A stretch of DNA of 14,083 bases, from assembly GCA_902475375.1 (NCBI GenBank), contig CABRZC010000051.1, forward strand, positions 1-14,083, written 5' to 3'. The stretch comes from an uncultured Collinsella sp. GTDB taxonomy: Bacteria; Actinomycetota; Coriobacteriia; Coriobacteriales; Coriobacteriaceae. Positions within the stretch are counted from its first letter, which is position 1. Each line of letters starts with the position of its first letter. The notes beneath the pieces were generated by a model. It had not been told where the DNA came from, did not search any database, and saw only the letters and a list, made by a program, of their open reading frames with translations. The position numbers were made by a program, and so were the translations under genes. This document shows positions 13,281-14,083 of this stretch, in pieces.

Positions 13281-14083
13281 GGTCTAGGTATCCTCTCACG
13301 TCTGCTTCGTAGTCCTCGATAATCTGCGGTCCTGCCGCTCCAAACTCGATAACGGTGTCACCCACCAGGTCAAAGAGCGCTTCGTTGATGCTATCGACGA
13401 GCATGTCCTCACTCTTGCCCGACCGTGCCACCGCCAATGTGGCCTGCGCCGTGTTCCGCTCGAGGAGCGCGCGAAGGAAGGCATCTGCGGCGGGCGCGAG
13501 TTTGTTCGCAGCTTCGGCAGACGCGGGCGTTACGGGCGCGGGCACAGACACGAGGAGCGGTGCCACGACGCCAAACTCTTCGGTGGAGACAGTCGGCTCG
13601 TCGGGTTCGTCTTGCCGTGTGACCATCTCGCCAGGTCCGGCGGTCATGCTGGGCGCAGACTCGGTGTTCGGTTGCTCGATAAGCGTCGCCTCGGCTTCCA
13701 TAGGCACATCATCCTCGCGCTCCTCATCAATCAAAAGCGCTTCACGCGTTTGCGCGGCGGCGCTCCGAATGTGCCCCAGCTGACTCAAATCGATATCGAT
13801 CTTGACAGGCTGGTGCGCGGCGTCCCACGAAAGCCATGCCACGATCTCGTCATCGATGATCTTGGCCAGATATTTGGGGACCTTCTCCTCCTTTAGAGGA
13901 TGGGTGGGGTCTAGGGCCAGGCGCAGGCGTTGGTCGCAGGCGCGCATCATCTCACCGAGCTTGCTACTTTTTTGTCTGCTGCCGTGGATGCGCATGCATT
14001 CCCAAAAGCCATTTTGACAACGGTAAATATGGATGGGGTCCAGACGGTATTCGCAATCCTCGTGGCGATTAGGCGAAAAGAAC
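13273..14083 (-). CDS. TerB-C domain protein (TerB N-terminal-type family), 5' end outside the window
   Basis: At least 269 codons are seen and the frame stays open to the right edge; an in-frame ATG at 13995 is internal, since the upstream translation (such as YRLDPIHIYRC and FWECM) reads as protein without a break. Features by nucleotide: a helical Arg/Lys-rich part (13880-13990); KIDIDLSQLGHIRSAAAQT then REALLIDEE (13720-13803), the usual lead-in to the TerB-C region; an acidic Pro/Thr-rich linker (13516-13719) that looks disordered; then AADAFLRALLER and SINEALFDLVGDTVIEF (13342-13392) and IIEDYEADVRGYL, typical of TerB-C. TerB-C proteins usually carry TerB-N and a TerB domain further upstream, and belong to the tellurite-resistance/stress-linked Ter network. 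Biochemical role unknown. It overlaps the BrxD-like gene by 8 bp and is the first gene of the visible set. Confidence 0.75.
   Translation of the reverse strand, partial: FFSPNRHEDCEYRLDPIHIYRCQNGFWECMRIHGSRQKSSKLGEMMRACDQRLRLALDPTHPLKEEKVPKYLAKIIDDEIVAWLSWDAAHQPVKIDIDLSQLGHIRSAAAQTREALLIDEEREDDVPMEAEATLIEQPNTESAPSMTAGPGEMVTRQDEPDEPTVSTEEFGVVAPLLVSVPAPVTPASAEAANKLAPAADAFLRALLERNTAQATLAVARSGKSEDMLVDSINEALFDLVGDTVIEFGAAGPQIIEDYEADVRGYLDHE

Noticed and set aside
13273..13995. A complete short gene starting at ATG 13995
   Set aside because: The frame stays open to the window edge and the upstream translation reads as protein, so the gene is cut by the window.
9415..14083. A complete BREX or DISARM system
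   Set aside because: No PglX, PglZ, BrxC/PglY, DrmB, nuclease or DNA methyltransferase gene is visible; only the ATPase and helicase resemble BREX parts.

Overview
The window is GC-rich bacterial chromosome, densely coding, with G/C-rich third codon positions, many GTG starts and a possible leaderless start. Gene content (a DUF3516 helicase, a stand-alone Elp3) and codon style suggest an actinobacterium, most likely a Coriobacteriia member such as Collinsella. This is inference from style and cannot be confirmed here. No rRNA, tRNA, CRISPR array, insertion sequence, att site or phage gene was seen. No gap between genes exceeds 300 bases; the largest is the 267-bp divergent region 4623-4889.

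Region A (12-4622, minus strand) holds, in transcription order, a class I methyltransferase resembling the eukaryotic wobble-uridine enzyme Trm9, a divergent TrmB-type tRNA m7G methyltransferase, and a DEAD/DEAH helicase with a DUF3516 C-terminus. Region B (4623-6580) has a divergent control region with several palindromes, then a two-gene operon: an XRE-family DNA-binding protein with a C-terminal membrane hairpin, and, overlapping it by 4 bp, a membrane-anchored DUF4097 protein with GSGD repeats. A very strong intrinsic terminator ends this operon.

Region C (6589-9388, plus strand) holds an Elp3-type radical SAM/acetyltransferase tRNA U34 modification enzyme, apparently read from a leaderless promoter placed in the terminator tail, and directly behind it a membrane-anchored spermidine-synthase-like protein. 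With trmB and the Trm9-like gene, the left two thirds of the window leans towards tRNA modification and RNA/DNA helicases. Elp3 and the Trm9-like enzyme could act one after the other on U34.

Region D (9415 to the right edge, minus strand) is the most unusual part. A TerB-C-domain protein (cut by the window end), a BrxD-like DUF2791 ATPase (8-bp overlap) and an Lhr/BrxH-like helicase lie in one direction. The ATPase-helicase pair is known from type 2 BREX phage defence, but here it comes with a TerB-family protein and, within view, no PglX/PglZ, nuclease or DNA methyltransferase. A multi-branch hairpin between ATPase and helicase could tune helicase expression. This is the best candidate for a poorly described defence or DNA-maintenance system.
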